Position numbers and translations under genes: made by a program. A stretch of 13,867 bases of DNA from contig JABMMR010000279.1 in NCBI GenBank assembly GCA_013205525.1, positions 1 through 13,867 on the forward strand. Reading direction: 5' to 3'. Below are positions 7,483-13,867 of this stretch, piece by piece. Positions within the stretch are counted from its first letter, which is position 1. Every line of letters begins with the position of its first letter. Source of the DNA: Burkholderiales bacterium. Its GTDB lineage: Bacteria; Pseudomonadota; Gammaproteobacteria; Burkholderiales; Burkholderiaceae_C. Under the pieces are notes generated by a model. It was not told the DNA's origin and searched no databases. It worked only from the letters and a program-made list of their open reading frames with translations.

Positions 7483-8585
7483 GCAGCGCCCCTCTTGAGA
7501 AAAGAAATTCTGTAGATGATTTGCAGCCAGTGGGTCTGCTCGCTACGCCACCATAAACCGATCAAGCTCAGAACAGCTACCGGCCCATGCAAAATCAACA
7601 TGGCACTCGCCATCCCCCATTGGCCAGAGGCCACCGCATTGCGGCTGACATTGATAAGGTTGTAGTAAATGAAAAAAGTCAGCATAGCCATCACCAAAGA
7701 GCCGGTTCTACCGGTACGCGGATTGACATAAGGAATGGCCACGCCAAGCAAAACCAGGTTGAAAGCACCCAAGGCCAAACCGACACGCCAAGTCAGTTCG
7801 CCCAAATTGACAGGGATTGGCTTGTTGATCAGATCCCAGGGCATGGCAGATTGGGCTTCTATCTCACTTAATTCAATAGCTGTGTCTCCCAGCTTGGCAC
7901 CGTGTTGTTTGAATTCAATGACCTTGATTTCGTTTTTGAGAGGGTTGATTTCTATGCGTTGCCCATCCTTGAGCACCAAATAACGATCTTCACCTTTGAA
8001 CTCGACTTTACCGGTTTGCGCGCTGGTGATGGTTTGCAGTTCCTTTTCTTGCGCAGCAATAAAAATATGTGTGCCTTCGAGGTCTGAGGGACTGTTTTTA
8101 TCGATAAAAAAAACGCGGCTGCCACTGGCAGACTCTTGAAATTGCCCAGGCTTGACGCGCTCGAGATCGCCACGTTTTTCATAGCGCTCACGAATTTCAT
8201 GGGTTTGCGCATTGGTCCACGGCCAGACAAGCAGTGCCAATAAAGCGACCACCAGCAACACGGGGGCGGCAAATACCAATGCTGGCTTGACCAGTCCCAC
8301 CGAGCTTTTGCCACTTGACTGCCAAATCACCATCTCGCTGTCGGCGTACATTCGCGACAAAGTCGCAACAGACGCGATGTACAAAGCCAGGGTAATGATG
8401 GTGTGCATATTGCCCAGCACGGTGTATCCCAGCACCAAGGAAACCTCGCCAGGGTCAATATTGCCGCGCGAGGCCTGCCCCAAGGTACGAATCAAAAGCA
8501 CGGTCATCACGATGCTGATTAAAACAACCGAGGCGGCCCAAAAATAGCGCGACATCTCAGCGCGGAATGTGGAATGGAATAACAT
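7479..8585 (-). CDS. lptF: LPS export ABC transporter permease LptF
   Basis: A 368-residue partner of LptG in the LptB2FG exporter. Transmembrane segments are visible at about 14-34, 56-76 and 100-122. A periplasmic jellyroll domain of about 140 residues follows, rich in short beta strands (R-V-F-F-I-D-K-N, H-I-F-I-A-A-Q, R-Y-L-V-L-K-D-G-Q-R). Three more segments lie at about 267-286, 296-313 and 328-347. The basic C-terminal tail ends in F-L-K-R-G-A-A. ATG 8585 is chosen because it gives the usual N-terminus M-L-F-H-S-T-F-R-A-E. The open frame continues 58 codons further upstream, but that part is antisense to pepA and not LptF-like. It is divergent from pepA with 25 bp between start codons, the same arrangement as in E. 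coli. An AAGG motif precedes the start. Confidence 0.95.
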   Translation of the reverse strand: MLFHSTFRAEMSRYFWAASVVLISIVMTVLLIRTLGQASRGNIDPGEVSLVLGYTVLGNMHTIITLALYIASVATLSRMYADSEMVIWQSSGKSSVGLVKPALVFAAPVLLVVALLALLVWPWTNAQTHEIRERYEKRGDLERVKPGQFQESASGSRVFFIDKNSPSDLEGTHIFIAAQEKELQTITSAQTGKVEFKGEDRYLVLKDGQRIEINPLKNEIKVIEFKQHGAKLGDTAIELSEIEAQSAMPWDLINKPIPVNLGELTWRVGLALGAFNLVLLGVAIPYVNPRTGRTGSLVMAMLTFFIYYNLINVSRNAVASGQWGMASAMLILHGPVAVLSLIGLWWRSEQTHWLQIIYRISFLKRGAA

Positions 8586-8610
8586 AAGCCTTAAATGTAA
8601 GGGCTGAACG
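8586..8610. promoter_or_regulatory. 25-bp lptF/pepA divergent gap with back-to-back ribosome binding sites
   Basis: The whole gap between two divergent start codons is 25 bp. It contains an imperfect inverted repeat, AGCC-TTA-AATG-TAAG-GGCT (8587-8605), whose arms hold AAGG on each strand. These arms are the likely Shine-Dalgarno sequences of lptF (minus) and pepA (plus). There is no room for two complete promoters, so at least one, and probably both, must lie inside the opposite gene's coding sequence. I could not identify a convincing -35/-10 pair for either direction. Confidence 0.5.
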
Positions 8611-10059
8611 ATGATCTTTGAACTCCAATCGCTTTCTTGGGCAAAAGCTGCCACTCTCAAAACAGATGCCTTGCTGGTCTTGGTGGCAGAGGGGCAAAAA
8701 CAGGAGGTAGGGCTGCTCTCGAGTATGTTGGACCAAGCCCAAAAAACGGGGGATTTCAATTCATCCTCCGGTCAGTGCATGCTCTGGTGGAAGCCGCCTG
8801 GCCTTGCCGCACTTCGTTTGGTACTGGTCGGTATTGGCAAAGGTCGTGCCCAAGATGTCCGCCAAGGTGTGGCTGCGGGTATCAGCGCCTTGAAGAAATC
8901 CAAATCCTCTTCTGTCACGCTGCTGCTGCAAGCCGCCCAGACCGAGCACTTGGTGGTGGCGGCCCAAGCTGCGGCCGACAGTGCTTATGTTTACACCGCC
9001 ACCAAGCCCAGCGCCAAGGCCTTGAGCTTCAAAAAAATCATTTTGGGTGTTCCGCAAGCAGCCCCATTGAAAGCCTCATTTGAATTGGCCAAAGCGCAAA
9101 TCGCCGGCGTCAGCTTGGCTCGCGAGTGGGGCAACCGTCCTGCCAACCATGCAACCCCCGACCATTTGGCGCAGGTCGCTAAACAAATCGCCAAGCATTC
9201 CCGGGTGTCTTGTGAAGTGCTTGGCTTGAAAGAGGTCACCAAATTGGGCATGGGCTCGTTTGCTGCAGTCGCTCAAGCCTCGGCGCAACCTCTGCGTTTT
9301 ATCGTCTTGAAATACAAAGGTGCGGCAGATTCACAAGCCCCTACCGTGTTGGTGGGCAAGGGCATCACTTTTGACACCGGTGGTATTTCCCTCAAGTCCG
9401 GTCCGGGCATGGATGAGATGAAGTTTGACATGTGTGGTGCCGCCAGTGTGCTGGGAACTTTCGAAGCTTTGGCGCTGCTCCAACCGGCCATCAATGTCGT
9501 CGGCTTGATTGCCGCCTGCGAAAACATGCCAGGCGGTAAAGCCTTGAAACCTGGCGATGTGGTGACCAGCATGAGCGGACAAACCATAGAGATTTTGAAC
9601 ACCGATGCCGAGGGCCGTTTGATTTTGTGTGATGCCCTGACCTATGCCAAGCGTTTCAAACCCAGCGCCGTGATCGACATCGCTACTTTGACCGGCGCCT
9701 GTGTGATTGCGCTTGGCCATTTGCGCAGCGGTTTGTATGCGACGGATGAAAAATTGGCAGGCGCACTGCTTGCTGCTGGAGAGCGCACCTTAGATTTGTG
9801 CTGGCGCATGCCTTTGGATGAAGAATATGCGGAAGGTTTGAAGTCCAATTTCGCCGATGTCGCCAATATCGCCGACCGTTCAGCAGGATCAGTTACAGCA
9901 GCTAAATTTTTGCAGCGCTTTGCCACTGATTTTCCTTGGGCGCATTTGGACATAGCTGGTACAGCTTGGAAGAGCGGGGCGGCCAAGGGCGCGACGGGGC
10001 GTCCCGTACCCGCACTGTTGTCCTATTTGGTCAGCCAACAAGCCATTGCCAAAAAATGA
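8611..10059 (+). CDS. pepA: Leucyl aminopeptidase (M17 family)
   Basis: A 482-residue cytosolic di-metal aminopeptidase that removes N-terminal residues from peptides. In E. coli PepA also binds DNA (XerCD recombination at cer, carAB control). The N-terminal regulatory domain covers about 1-165, the catalytic domain the rest. All catalytic elements are visible: Lys250, Asp255, Asp273, Asp332 and Glu334 as metal ligands, Lys262 in S-L-K-S-G and Arg336 as catalytic residues, and the family signature NTDAEGRL at 330-337. ATG 8611 follows AAGGG by 8 bp. Its stop overlaps the holC start as ATGA, matching the pepA-holC order found widely in proteobacteria. No truncation or missing residue is seen. 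Confidence 0.96.
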   Translation: MIFELQSLSWAKAATLKTDALLVLVAEGQKQEVGLLSSMLDQAQKTGDFNSSSGQCMLWWKPPGLAALRLVLVGIGKGRAQDVRQGVAAGISALKKSKSSSVTLLLQAAQTEHLVVAAQAAADSAYVYTATKPSAKALSFKKIILGVPQAAPLKASFELAKAQIAGVSLAREWGNRPANHATPDHLAQVAKQIAKHSRVSCEVLGLKEVTKLGMGSFAAVAQASAQPLRFIVLKYKGAADSQAPTVLVGKGITFDTGGISLKSGPGMDEMKFDMCGAASVLGTFEALALLQPAINVVGLIAACENMPGGKALKPGDVVTSMSGQTIEILNTDAEGRLILCDALTYAKRFKPSAVIDIATLTGACVIALGHLRSGLYATDEKLAGALLAAGERTLDLCWRMPLDEEYAEGLKSNFADVANIADRSAGSVTAAKFLQRFATDFPWAHLDIAGTAWKSGAAKGATGRPVPALLSYLVSQQAIAKK

Positions 10060-10514
10060 CTGAAGTGGCTTTTCATTTCAATGTGCCGGACAAGATGAAC
10101 TATGTCTGCCGGATGTTGCGAAAAGCCAGCCAAGCCAAAGCGCGGGTGGTGGTTTCAGGGCCCCCCGAGGAATTGCAAAGCCTTGATGAAGCCCTTTGGA
10201 CATTTTCAGCTCATTCATTCATTGCACATTGCTGGTCTACAGATGACTTCACCAAAACTCAATTGAGTTGCGTTGTTTTGCAACCTACTGAAGCAGAAAC
10301 GTCGCAAATAACCGCACCCCTGCCACACCATGAGATATTGCTCAATTTAGCGCCTTCTATGCCTGAAGGTTATGAGACTTTCGAGAGGGTAATTGAAGTG
10401 GTTGGTTTAGCTGAAGAAGACAAAAACCATGCCCGCGAACGATGGAAAACCTATTCTCAACGAGGCTATACCTTGGTTAAACATGACCTCAATGCAAAAA
10501 GCGTTGCGGCATGA
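10056..10514 (+). CDS. holC: DNA polymerase III chi subunit
   Basis: A 152-residue protein of HolC type. The chi subunit links the clamp-loader complex (through psi) to single-stranded DNA-binding protein. Typical features are F-H-F-N-V at 6-10, the N-Y-V-C-R-M-L-R-K-A segment (helix 1), L-D-E-A-L-W-T-F followed by F-I-A-H-C at about 46-64, and a C-terminal helix with H-A-R-E-R-W-K-T-Y-S-Q-R-G-Y. The first ATG overlaps the pepA stop as ATGA, and its own stop overlaps the next gene as ATGA, so the three are probably translated as a coupled set. Length is close to the 147 residues of the E. coli protein. No gene for psi (holD) is in view. Confidence 0.92.
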   Translation: MTEVAFHFNVPDKMNYVCRMLRKASQAKARVVVSGPPEELQSLDEALWTFSAHSFIAHCWSTDDFTKTQLSCVVLQPTEAETSQITAPLPHHEILLNLAPSMPEGYETFERVIEVVGLAEEDKNHARERWKTYSQRGYTLVKHDLNAKSVAA

Positions 10515-10789
10515 CTCGCCCCGACATCATCAAATCCCCCGTGCCCATGCTGACCGAGGTTGTGCAAATTAATGGCAGTTTGCGCCCTGCCGTGTTGCCT
10601 TGGGCGAACGCGCCAGTAGCCGGCAAAGACCTTGGTCTTCCAGCCGATCTGCCCGATCAAGAAGCCTTAGCCCAAAAGGTGATTGAAAGAGTGGAAACCC
10701 AATTGGCTCAATTGATTCCCGAGTTATTGCGTCAGTCGGTAGATGATGTGATCCGCGAGCATTTGGGCGATCAGCCTAAAAATCCCTGA
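10511..10789 (+). CDS. Small conserved-looking protein of unknown function downstream of holC
   Basis: A 92-residue acidic protein that I do not recognise with confidence. Its start overlaps the holC stop (ATGA), the strongest evidence that it is real. The N-terminal half is proline-rich with V-P-M-L-T-E-V-V at 11-18. The C-terminal half reads as one or two amphipathic helices (about 47-85). No signal peptide, membrane segment or cysteine is seen. The P-M-L-T-E-V-V start and the position after holC recall the DUF2486-type proteins found beside holC in Burkholderia. That link is from memory of the neighbourhood and motif only. By association it might touch replication, but nothing in the sequence shows a function. 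Confidence 0.7.
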   Translation: MTRPDIIKSPVPMLTEVVQINGSLRPAVLPWANAPVAGKDLGLPADLPDQEALAQKVIERVETQLAQLIPELLRQSVDDVIREHLGDQPKNP

Positions 10790-10805
10790 TTTTTTTGTAA
10801 ATAGG

Positions 10806-10827
10806 CCAAAAAGCTTGAACTTTTAGG
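10806..10827. repeat. Imperfect inverted repeat in the leader region of livJ
   Basis: CCAAAAAG (10806-10813) and CTTTTAGG (10820-10827) pair with one mismatch around a 6-base loop, in the 74-bp gap before livJ. It is not followed by a T-run, so it is a poor intrinsic terminator. A T-run lies upstream instead (10790-10796). It could be a weak terminator of the pepA operon, an operator of livJ, or chance in AT-rich DNA. Confidence 0.25.
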
Positions 10828-10863
10828 TTATCTTGTAGCTTCATCATTTTTTGGAGATTCCCT

Positions 10864-11988
10864 GTGAAACTTAAATTAATTACTGCCTTGGTCTTAGGCC
10901 TTGTGTCCTCTTTGAGCATGGCGCAAGAAGTCATCAAGATTGGTCATGTTGCGCCACTCAGTGGCGCTATTGCCCACTTGGGCAAGGACAATGAATACGG
11001 TGCGCGTTTGGCGATTGAAGAACTCAATGCCAAAGGCGTGTCTATCGGTGGTAAAAAAGTCAAGTTTGAACTCTTGGCCGAGGATGATGCTGCCGATCCC
11101 AAGCAAGGTACGGCTGTTGCGCAAAAATTGGTTGACTCCAAAGTCAATGGCGTTGTCGGCCACTTGAATTCCGGCACCTCTATTCCTGCCTCGAAAATTT
11201 ACAGCGATGCAGGTATTCCCCAAATTTCGCCTTCATCAACCAACCCCAAGTTCACACGCCAAGGTTACAAAACCACCTTCCGCGTGGTGGCTGACGATGT
11301 GCATTTAGGTGGCACCTTGGGCCGCTTTGCCATTGGTGAACTCAAAGCCAAGAGCATTGCGGTGATCGATGACCGTACCGCTTACGGCCAGGGGGTGGCT
11401 GACGAATTTGAAAAGGCCGCCAAAGCAGCCGGTGCCACTGTGGTGGGTCGTGAGTTCACCACCGACAAATCCACCGATTTCACCGCCATCTTGACCACAA
11501 TCAAAGGCAAAAAACCCGATTTGGTGTTCTTTGGTGGCATGGATGCGGTTGCCGGTCCCATGATCAAGCAAATGAAGTCTCTGGGTTTGAATGCCAAGTT
11601 TGTCGGTGGTGATGGTATTTGTACCAATGAAATCATCAAACTCGGTGGCGATGCGGTTGGTAACAACCAAGTGTTTTGCGCTGAAGCCGGTGGTATTGAT
11701 GAAAAATCAAACGCTGCGTTCAAGGCTAAATTCAAGAAGCGTTTCAATGTTGACGTACAGATCTACGCGCCTTATGTCTATGACTCAGTCAACTTAATGG
11801 TTGATGCTATGGTGAAAGCCAATTCATCTGACCCAGCCAAATACCTGCCGGTGTTGGCCAAAACTGCTGGCTACAAGGGCGTCACAGGCGACATTGCTTT
11901 TGATGAAAAAGGCGACATTAAAAATGGTGCTTTGACTTTGTTCACCTACAAGGCTGGCAAGCGCGAATTGCTCAAAATCGTTCGTTAA
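10864..11988 (+). CDS. livJ: Branched-chain amino acid ABC transporter, periplasmic binding protein (LivJ/LivK type)
   Basis: A 374-residue type I periplasmic binding protein. The signal peptide is clear: M-K-L-K, a hydrophobic stretch, and cleavage after S-M-A (residue 20), leaving Q-E-V-I-K-I-G-H as the mature start. The family pattern follows: H-V-A-P-L-S-G at 28-34 and K-D-N-E-Y-G-A-R-L-A at 41-50, then the S-P-S-S-T-N-P hinge region and the F-F-G-G-M-D segment. Such proteins deliver Leu/Ile/Val or related small amides and acids to a LivHMGF transporter. No permease or ATPase gene is within the window, since a convergent ppx follows 2 bp after the stop. The start is GTG 10864, with GGAG 7 bp upstream. 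The true ligand could differ from branched-chain amino acids. Confidence 0.9.
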   Translation: MKLKLITALVLGLVSSLSMAQEVIKIGHVAPLSGAIAHLGKDNEYGARLAIEELNAKGVSIGGKKVKFELLAEDDAADPKQGTAVAQKLVDSKVNGVVGHLNSGTSIPASKIYSDAGIPQISPSSTNPKFTRQGYKTTFRVVADDVHLGGTLGRFAIGELKAKSIAVIDDRTAYGQGVADEFEKAAKAAGATVVGREFTTDKSTDFTAILTTIKGKKPDLVFFGGMDAVAGPMIKQMKSLGLNAKFVGGDGICTNEIIKLGGDAVGNNQVFCAEAGGIDEKSNAAFKAKFKKRFNVDVQIYAPYVYDSVNLMVDAMVKANSSDPAKYLPVLAKTAGYKGVTGDIAFDEKGDIKNGALTLFTYKAGKRELLKIVR

Positions 11989-11990
11989 CG

Positions 11991-13487
11991 CTACTTGAGC
12001 AGAAGTTCCCAATGGGTCTTTTGCCAAGCAATCACTTCTTGCTGCAACAGATGTTGGGACTGGGGGAAGCGCTGTGGCCACAGCGCTTCTATCCTTAATT
12101 CAAAACGGTTGGCTTGCTTGTCTGACAGGCGAAGTTGTAGTTTTTTATAGTCCGGTTCCCGCCTAGCGTGGCAAACAATGACCGCCAATCGCAGACACAT
12201 CAGTTGATAAGCAAAACCTTCATCACTGAAGTCTGTTTCTAATTTCTTCAGTTTTCCTTTGTGCCCAAGCACCAATAAACTCAGCCTGTGTAATTCATAC
12301 AGAGCAAACCCCGGCGCATCGGTGTTGTCCAAAATATAGGCACTGTGTTTGTGTGAATCGGTGTGCGAAATTTGCGCTCCAATTTCATGCAATTGAGCCG
12401 CCCAATCGAGTTTTTTCAAGAGTCTGTTCCAGTCAAGACTGCTGTGTTTAGAAGCTTGCAATTGAAGAAGAAAATAGCAAGCTACTTTGCTGACTCTTTT
12501 GGCTTGCTCTGCGTCGGCTTGGAACTCTTTTTGCAAACCTAAAACGGTGATCGCGCGGGTGTCTTTGGTGTCGTCTTCCCGCTCAATCAAGTCATACAGC
12601 AAGCCATGGCGTAAAGCGCCCGGGGTGACCTGTAACTCCTCGATTTGGAACAATTCCAAAACCGCATACAAAATGGCCAAACCACCGCCTATGACAGCTC
12701 GACGATCTTCTTTTAAACCCTCCATTCGCAAGTGGTCTACATGACCTATGCGAATGAGGTGGCGCTTCAACCATTCCAAGGATTCCAAGGTGATGGTTTT
12801 GTCCGACCAGCCAGCGCCACCCAAGACTTCCGCCACGGCACTGACCGTGCCTGAGGAGCCAAAGGCGGTATCCCACGCTTTTTGGGGGAATTTTTCTACA
12901 GCTTCTTCCAACACAGCCTTGGCTGCCACCTCTGCCTTGTGAAAGGCGGATGGAGTGAGTTCACCTTGGGCAAAGTATTTAAGACTGGAAGAAACGCTCC
13001 CGAGTCGGTAGCTTTCAAGCAAAGACGGGTCTTGCCTGACACCCAATATAAATTCGGTTGACCTGCCGCCAATATCAATGACCAAGCGGCGTTCATCTGT
13101 CTGCGGTAAAAAATGCGAAACACCCTGATAGATGAGACGGGCTTCTTCGCGTCCAGAGACTACTTCAATAGGAAAACCAAGTAACTCATGGGCCTTGGCC
13201 AAAAAAACATGTCTGTTTTTAGCTTCTCTCAAGGTCTGGGTTGCCACTGCCCTGACCTCATTGGGTTTGAAGCCAGCCAATCGCTCAGCAAAACGCGCCA
13301 GACATTCCCAGCCACGCTCCATGGCTTCCGTGCCGAGGTTACGTTCTTCATCCAATCCGCTGCCCTGACGAACGGCTTCCTTGATGTACTCTGAACGCTG
13401 AATCAAGCCATGGCTGTAGCGACAAATCTCTAAGCGAAAGCTGTTAGACCCAAGGTCAACGGCAGCCAACATGGTTCCATTTTTCAT
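11991..13487 (-). CDS. ppx: Exopolyphosphatase (Ppx/GppA family)
   Basis: A 498-residue enzyme that releases phosphate from the end of inorganic polyphosphate; related GppA proteins hydrolyse pppGpp. The actin-like ATPase fold is clear: A-V-D-L-G-S-N-S-F-R at 9-18 (phosphate 1 loop), S-G-R-E-E-A-R-L-I-Y-Q-G-V at 111-123 with the likely catalytic Glu115, D-I-G-G-R-S-T-E-F at 138-146 (phosphate 2 loop), and G-S-S-G-T in the middle. The C-terminal part (from about 310) has the HD-like helical domain of long Ppx proteins. The start may be ATG 13487 or the sixth codon, ATG 13472; neither has a strong ribosome binding site. The putative phosphate-transport gene pointing away from it supports the Ppx role over GppA. 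Confidence 0.92.
   Translation of the reverse strand: MKNGTMLAAVDLGSNSFRLEICRYSHGLIQRSEYIKEAVRQGSGLDEERNLGTEAMERGWECLARFAERLAGFKPNEVRAVATQTLREAKNRHVFLAKAHELLGFPIEVVSGREEARLIYQGVSHFLPQTDERRLVIDIGGRSTEFILGVRQDPSLLESYRLGSVSSSLKYFAQGELTPSAFHKAEVAAKAVLEEAVEKFPQKAWDTAFGSSGTVSAVAEVLGGAGWSDKTITLESLEWLKRHLIRIGHVDHLRMEGLKEDRRAVIGGGLAILYAVLELFQIEELQVTPGALRHGLLYDLIEREDDTKDTRAITVLGLQKEFQADAEQAKRVSKVACYFLLQLQASKHSSLDWNRLLKKLDWAAQLHEIGAQISHTDSHKHSAYILDNTDAPGFALYELHRLSLLVLGHKGKLKKLETDFSDEGFAYQLMCLRLAVIVCHARREPDYKKLQLRLSDKQANRFELRIEALWPQRFPQSQHLLQQEVIAWQKTHWELLLK
12066..12089. repeat. Perfect 24-bp palindrome inside the 3' part of ppx
   Basis: GAAGCGCTGTGG is followed immediately by its exact reverse complement CCACAGCGCTTC, giving 12 bp per arm with no spacer. 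As RNA it could form a 10-bp stem with a GGCC loop on either strand. It lies within ppx codons for E-A-L-W-P-Q-R-F and 78 bp past the livJ stop. There is no T-run directly after it, so it is not a classic intrinsic terminator. It may help end or stabilise livJ transcripts. Confidence 0.6.
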
Positions 13488-13802
13488 GATTCTGTCATGG
13501 TGATAATCAAAATTGCATGTAAATATGAGTATATTTTTACTATAATCATTTCAGTAAGGTGTTTATTATGTGTCGAAAACATGACTTATTAATGACAAAT
13601 AGAGGGTTAATTTTTCAATTTAGACATATTTAATCATTTTAAAATATCATTATTAGGGCCATATTTGAATAATTTATAACTCAAATTTTGTATTATTTAC
13701 CTTGGCTGCTACTTTGTAGACACGATACTGTCATATTCCCTTCTTAGAGTGTTGAGAGGTTGGTAATTATCAGAGTAGTTCAATTCTTTTTAAGGAGAAA
13801 AA
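13488..13802. promoter_or_regulatory. AT-rich divergent intergenic region between ppx and the putative pstS
   Basis: These 315 bp are clearly richer in A and T than the genes. They hold several sequences that look regulatory. CTGTCAT occurs at 13492-13498 and 13728-13734. TATAAT lies at 13541-13546 on the plus strand. On the minus strand, TATACT (13533-13528) could be the -10 of ppx with a leader of about 34 bases. ATTTTAAAAT (13636-13645) is a 10-bp palindrome. No RNA gene or large open frame is recognised. One 21-codon frame with a ribosome binding site (13568-13633) is discussed as a finding. Confidence 0.55.
13728..13750 (+). promoter_or_regulatory. Candidate PhoB-box half-site and -10 element upstream of the right-edge gene
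   Basis: CTGTCAT at 13728-13734 is an exact PhoB half-site. Ten bases later, TAGAGT (13745-13750) could be a -10 hexamer, which is the spacing seen in PhoB-activated promoters where the box replaces the -35. The partner half-site 11 bp upstream (13717-13723) is poor, sharing only the G-x-C-A core, and the one downstream (13739-13745) matches about four of seven bases. The predicted leader would be about 45 bases. Confidence 0.4.
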
Positions 13803-13867
13803 ATGTTTCATTTGAAGTCATGGCTTATTGCCGCAGGTTTTTCAGCTGCATCCATGTTGTCTTTGGC
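13803..13867 (+). CDS. pstS: N-terminus of an exported protein, probably the phosphate-binding protein PstS (partial)
   Basis: Only 21 codons are visible before the right edge. ATG 13803 has a strong AAGGAG 5 bp upstream (13792-13797). The residues MFHLKSWLIAAGFSAASMLS have a basic start and a hydrophobic core, typical of a signal peptide. The identity as PstS rests on context: a divergent ppx, a CTGTCAT element in the promoter region, and the common linkage of ppx/ppk with pst-pho genes in betaproteobacteria. The visible residues alone cannot separate PstS from any other exported protein, so the gene name is an inference. Confidence 0.5.
   Translation, partial: MFHLKSWLIAAGFSAASMLSL

Noticed and set aside
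8586..8759. 58-codon N-terminal extension of lptF
   Set aside because: The frame is open but runs antisense through the pepA start. The usual LptF N-terminus begins at ATG 8585.
10806..10827. Intrinsic terminator for the pepA-holC operon
   Set aside because: The stem is A/T-rich with a mismatch and has no following T-run, so it is listed only as a weak repeat.
10815..10843. Sigma-70 promoter for livJ based on TTGAAC
   Set aside because: No acceptable -10 hexamer occurs at 16-18 bp spacing, so it was not listed as a promoter.
1..13867. CRISPR arrays, insertion sequences, prophage genes, toxin-antitoxin pairs, tRNA or rRNA genes
   Set aside because: I looked for repeat-spacer patterns, transposase or integrase motifs and tRNA-like cloverleaf sequences and saw none. 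Nearly all of the DNA is accounted for by recognisable genes.

Overview
The window looks like chromosomal DNA of a betaproteobacterium of the order Burkholderiales, most likely a freshwater member of the Comamonadaceae (a Limnohabitans- or Rhodoferax-like organism). This is inferred from protein style (CysB, LptF/LptG, LivJ-type binding protein), moderate GC content and tight packing; no rRNA or other decisive marker is present. Neighbouring genes commonly overlap by one to seven bases (GTGA, ATGA, TTGA and TGATG junctions), and two convergent gene pairs are separated by only 1 and 2 bp. I see no insertion sequence, prophage, CRISPR array, tRNA or rRNA.

Layout. (1) Positions 1-5026, plus strand: the tail of a probable 3-hydroxyisobutyrate-dehydrogenase-like gene, a class III PLP aminotransferase, an exported DUF4440/NTF2-like protein, a glyoxalase-I-like VOC protein, a 2-keto-4-pentenoate-hydratase-like protein, and uvrC, which overlaps the hydratase. 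The first five look like a small catabolic operon of unknown substrate; uvrC rides at its end. (2) Positions 8585-5028, minus strand: lptF, lptG, cbiX and a cysB-type regulator. LptF/LptG are the membrane part of the LPS exporter. CbiX probably inserts iron into sirohydrochlorin to make siroheme for sulfite reductase, and CysB controls sulfur assimilation, so these two belong together functionally. (3) Positions 8611-11988, plus strand: pepA, holC, a 92-residue unknown gene, then a branched-chain amino acid binding protein gene. The lptFG / pepA-holC divergent arrangement is the same as in E. coli, but valS, which follows holC there, is absent here. (4) Positions 13487-11991, minus strand: ppx (exopolyphosphatase). 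(5) A 315-bp AT-rich divergent region with PhoB-box-like sequences, then the first 21 codons of an exported protein at the right edge, probably pstS.

Most genes are housekeeping and I do not see a clear new defence or mobile system. The most useful leads are: the uncharacterised aminotransferase/dehydrogenase/VOC/hydratase cluster coupled to uvrC; a hairpin directly abutting the cysB start codon; a perfect 24-bp palindrome in the 3' part of ppx, facing the end of livJ; a 25-bp lptF/pepA gap holding little more than two back-to-back ribosome binding sites; and the ppx-pstS intergenic region.
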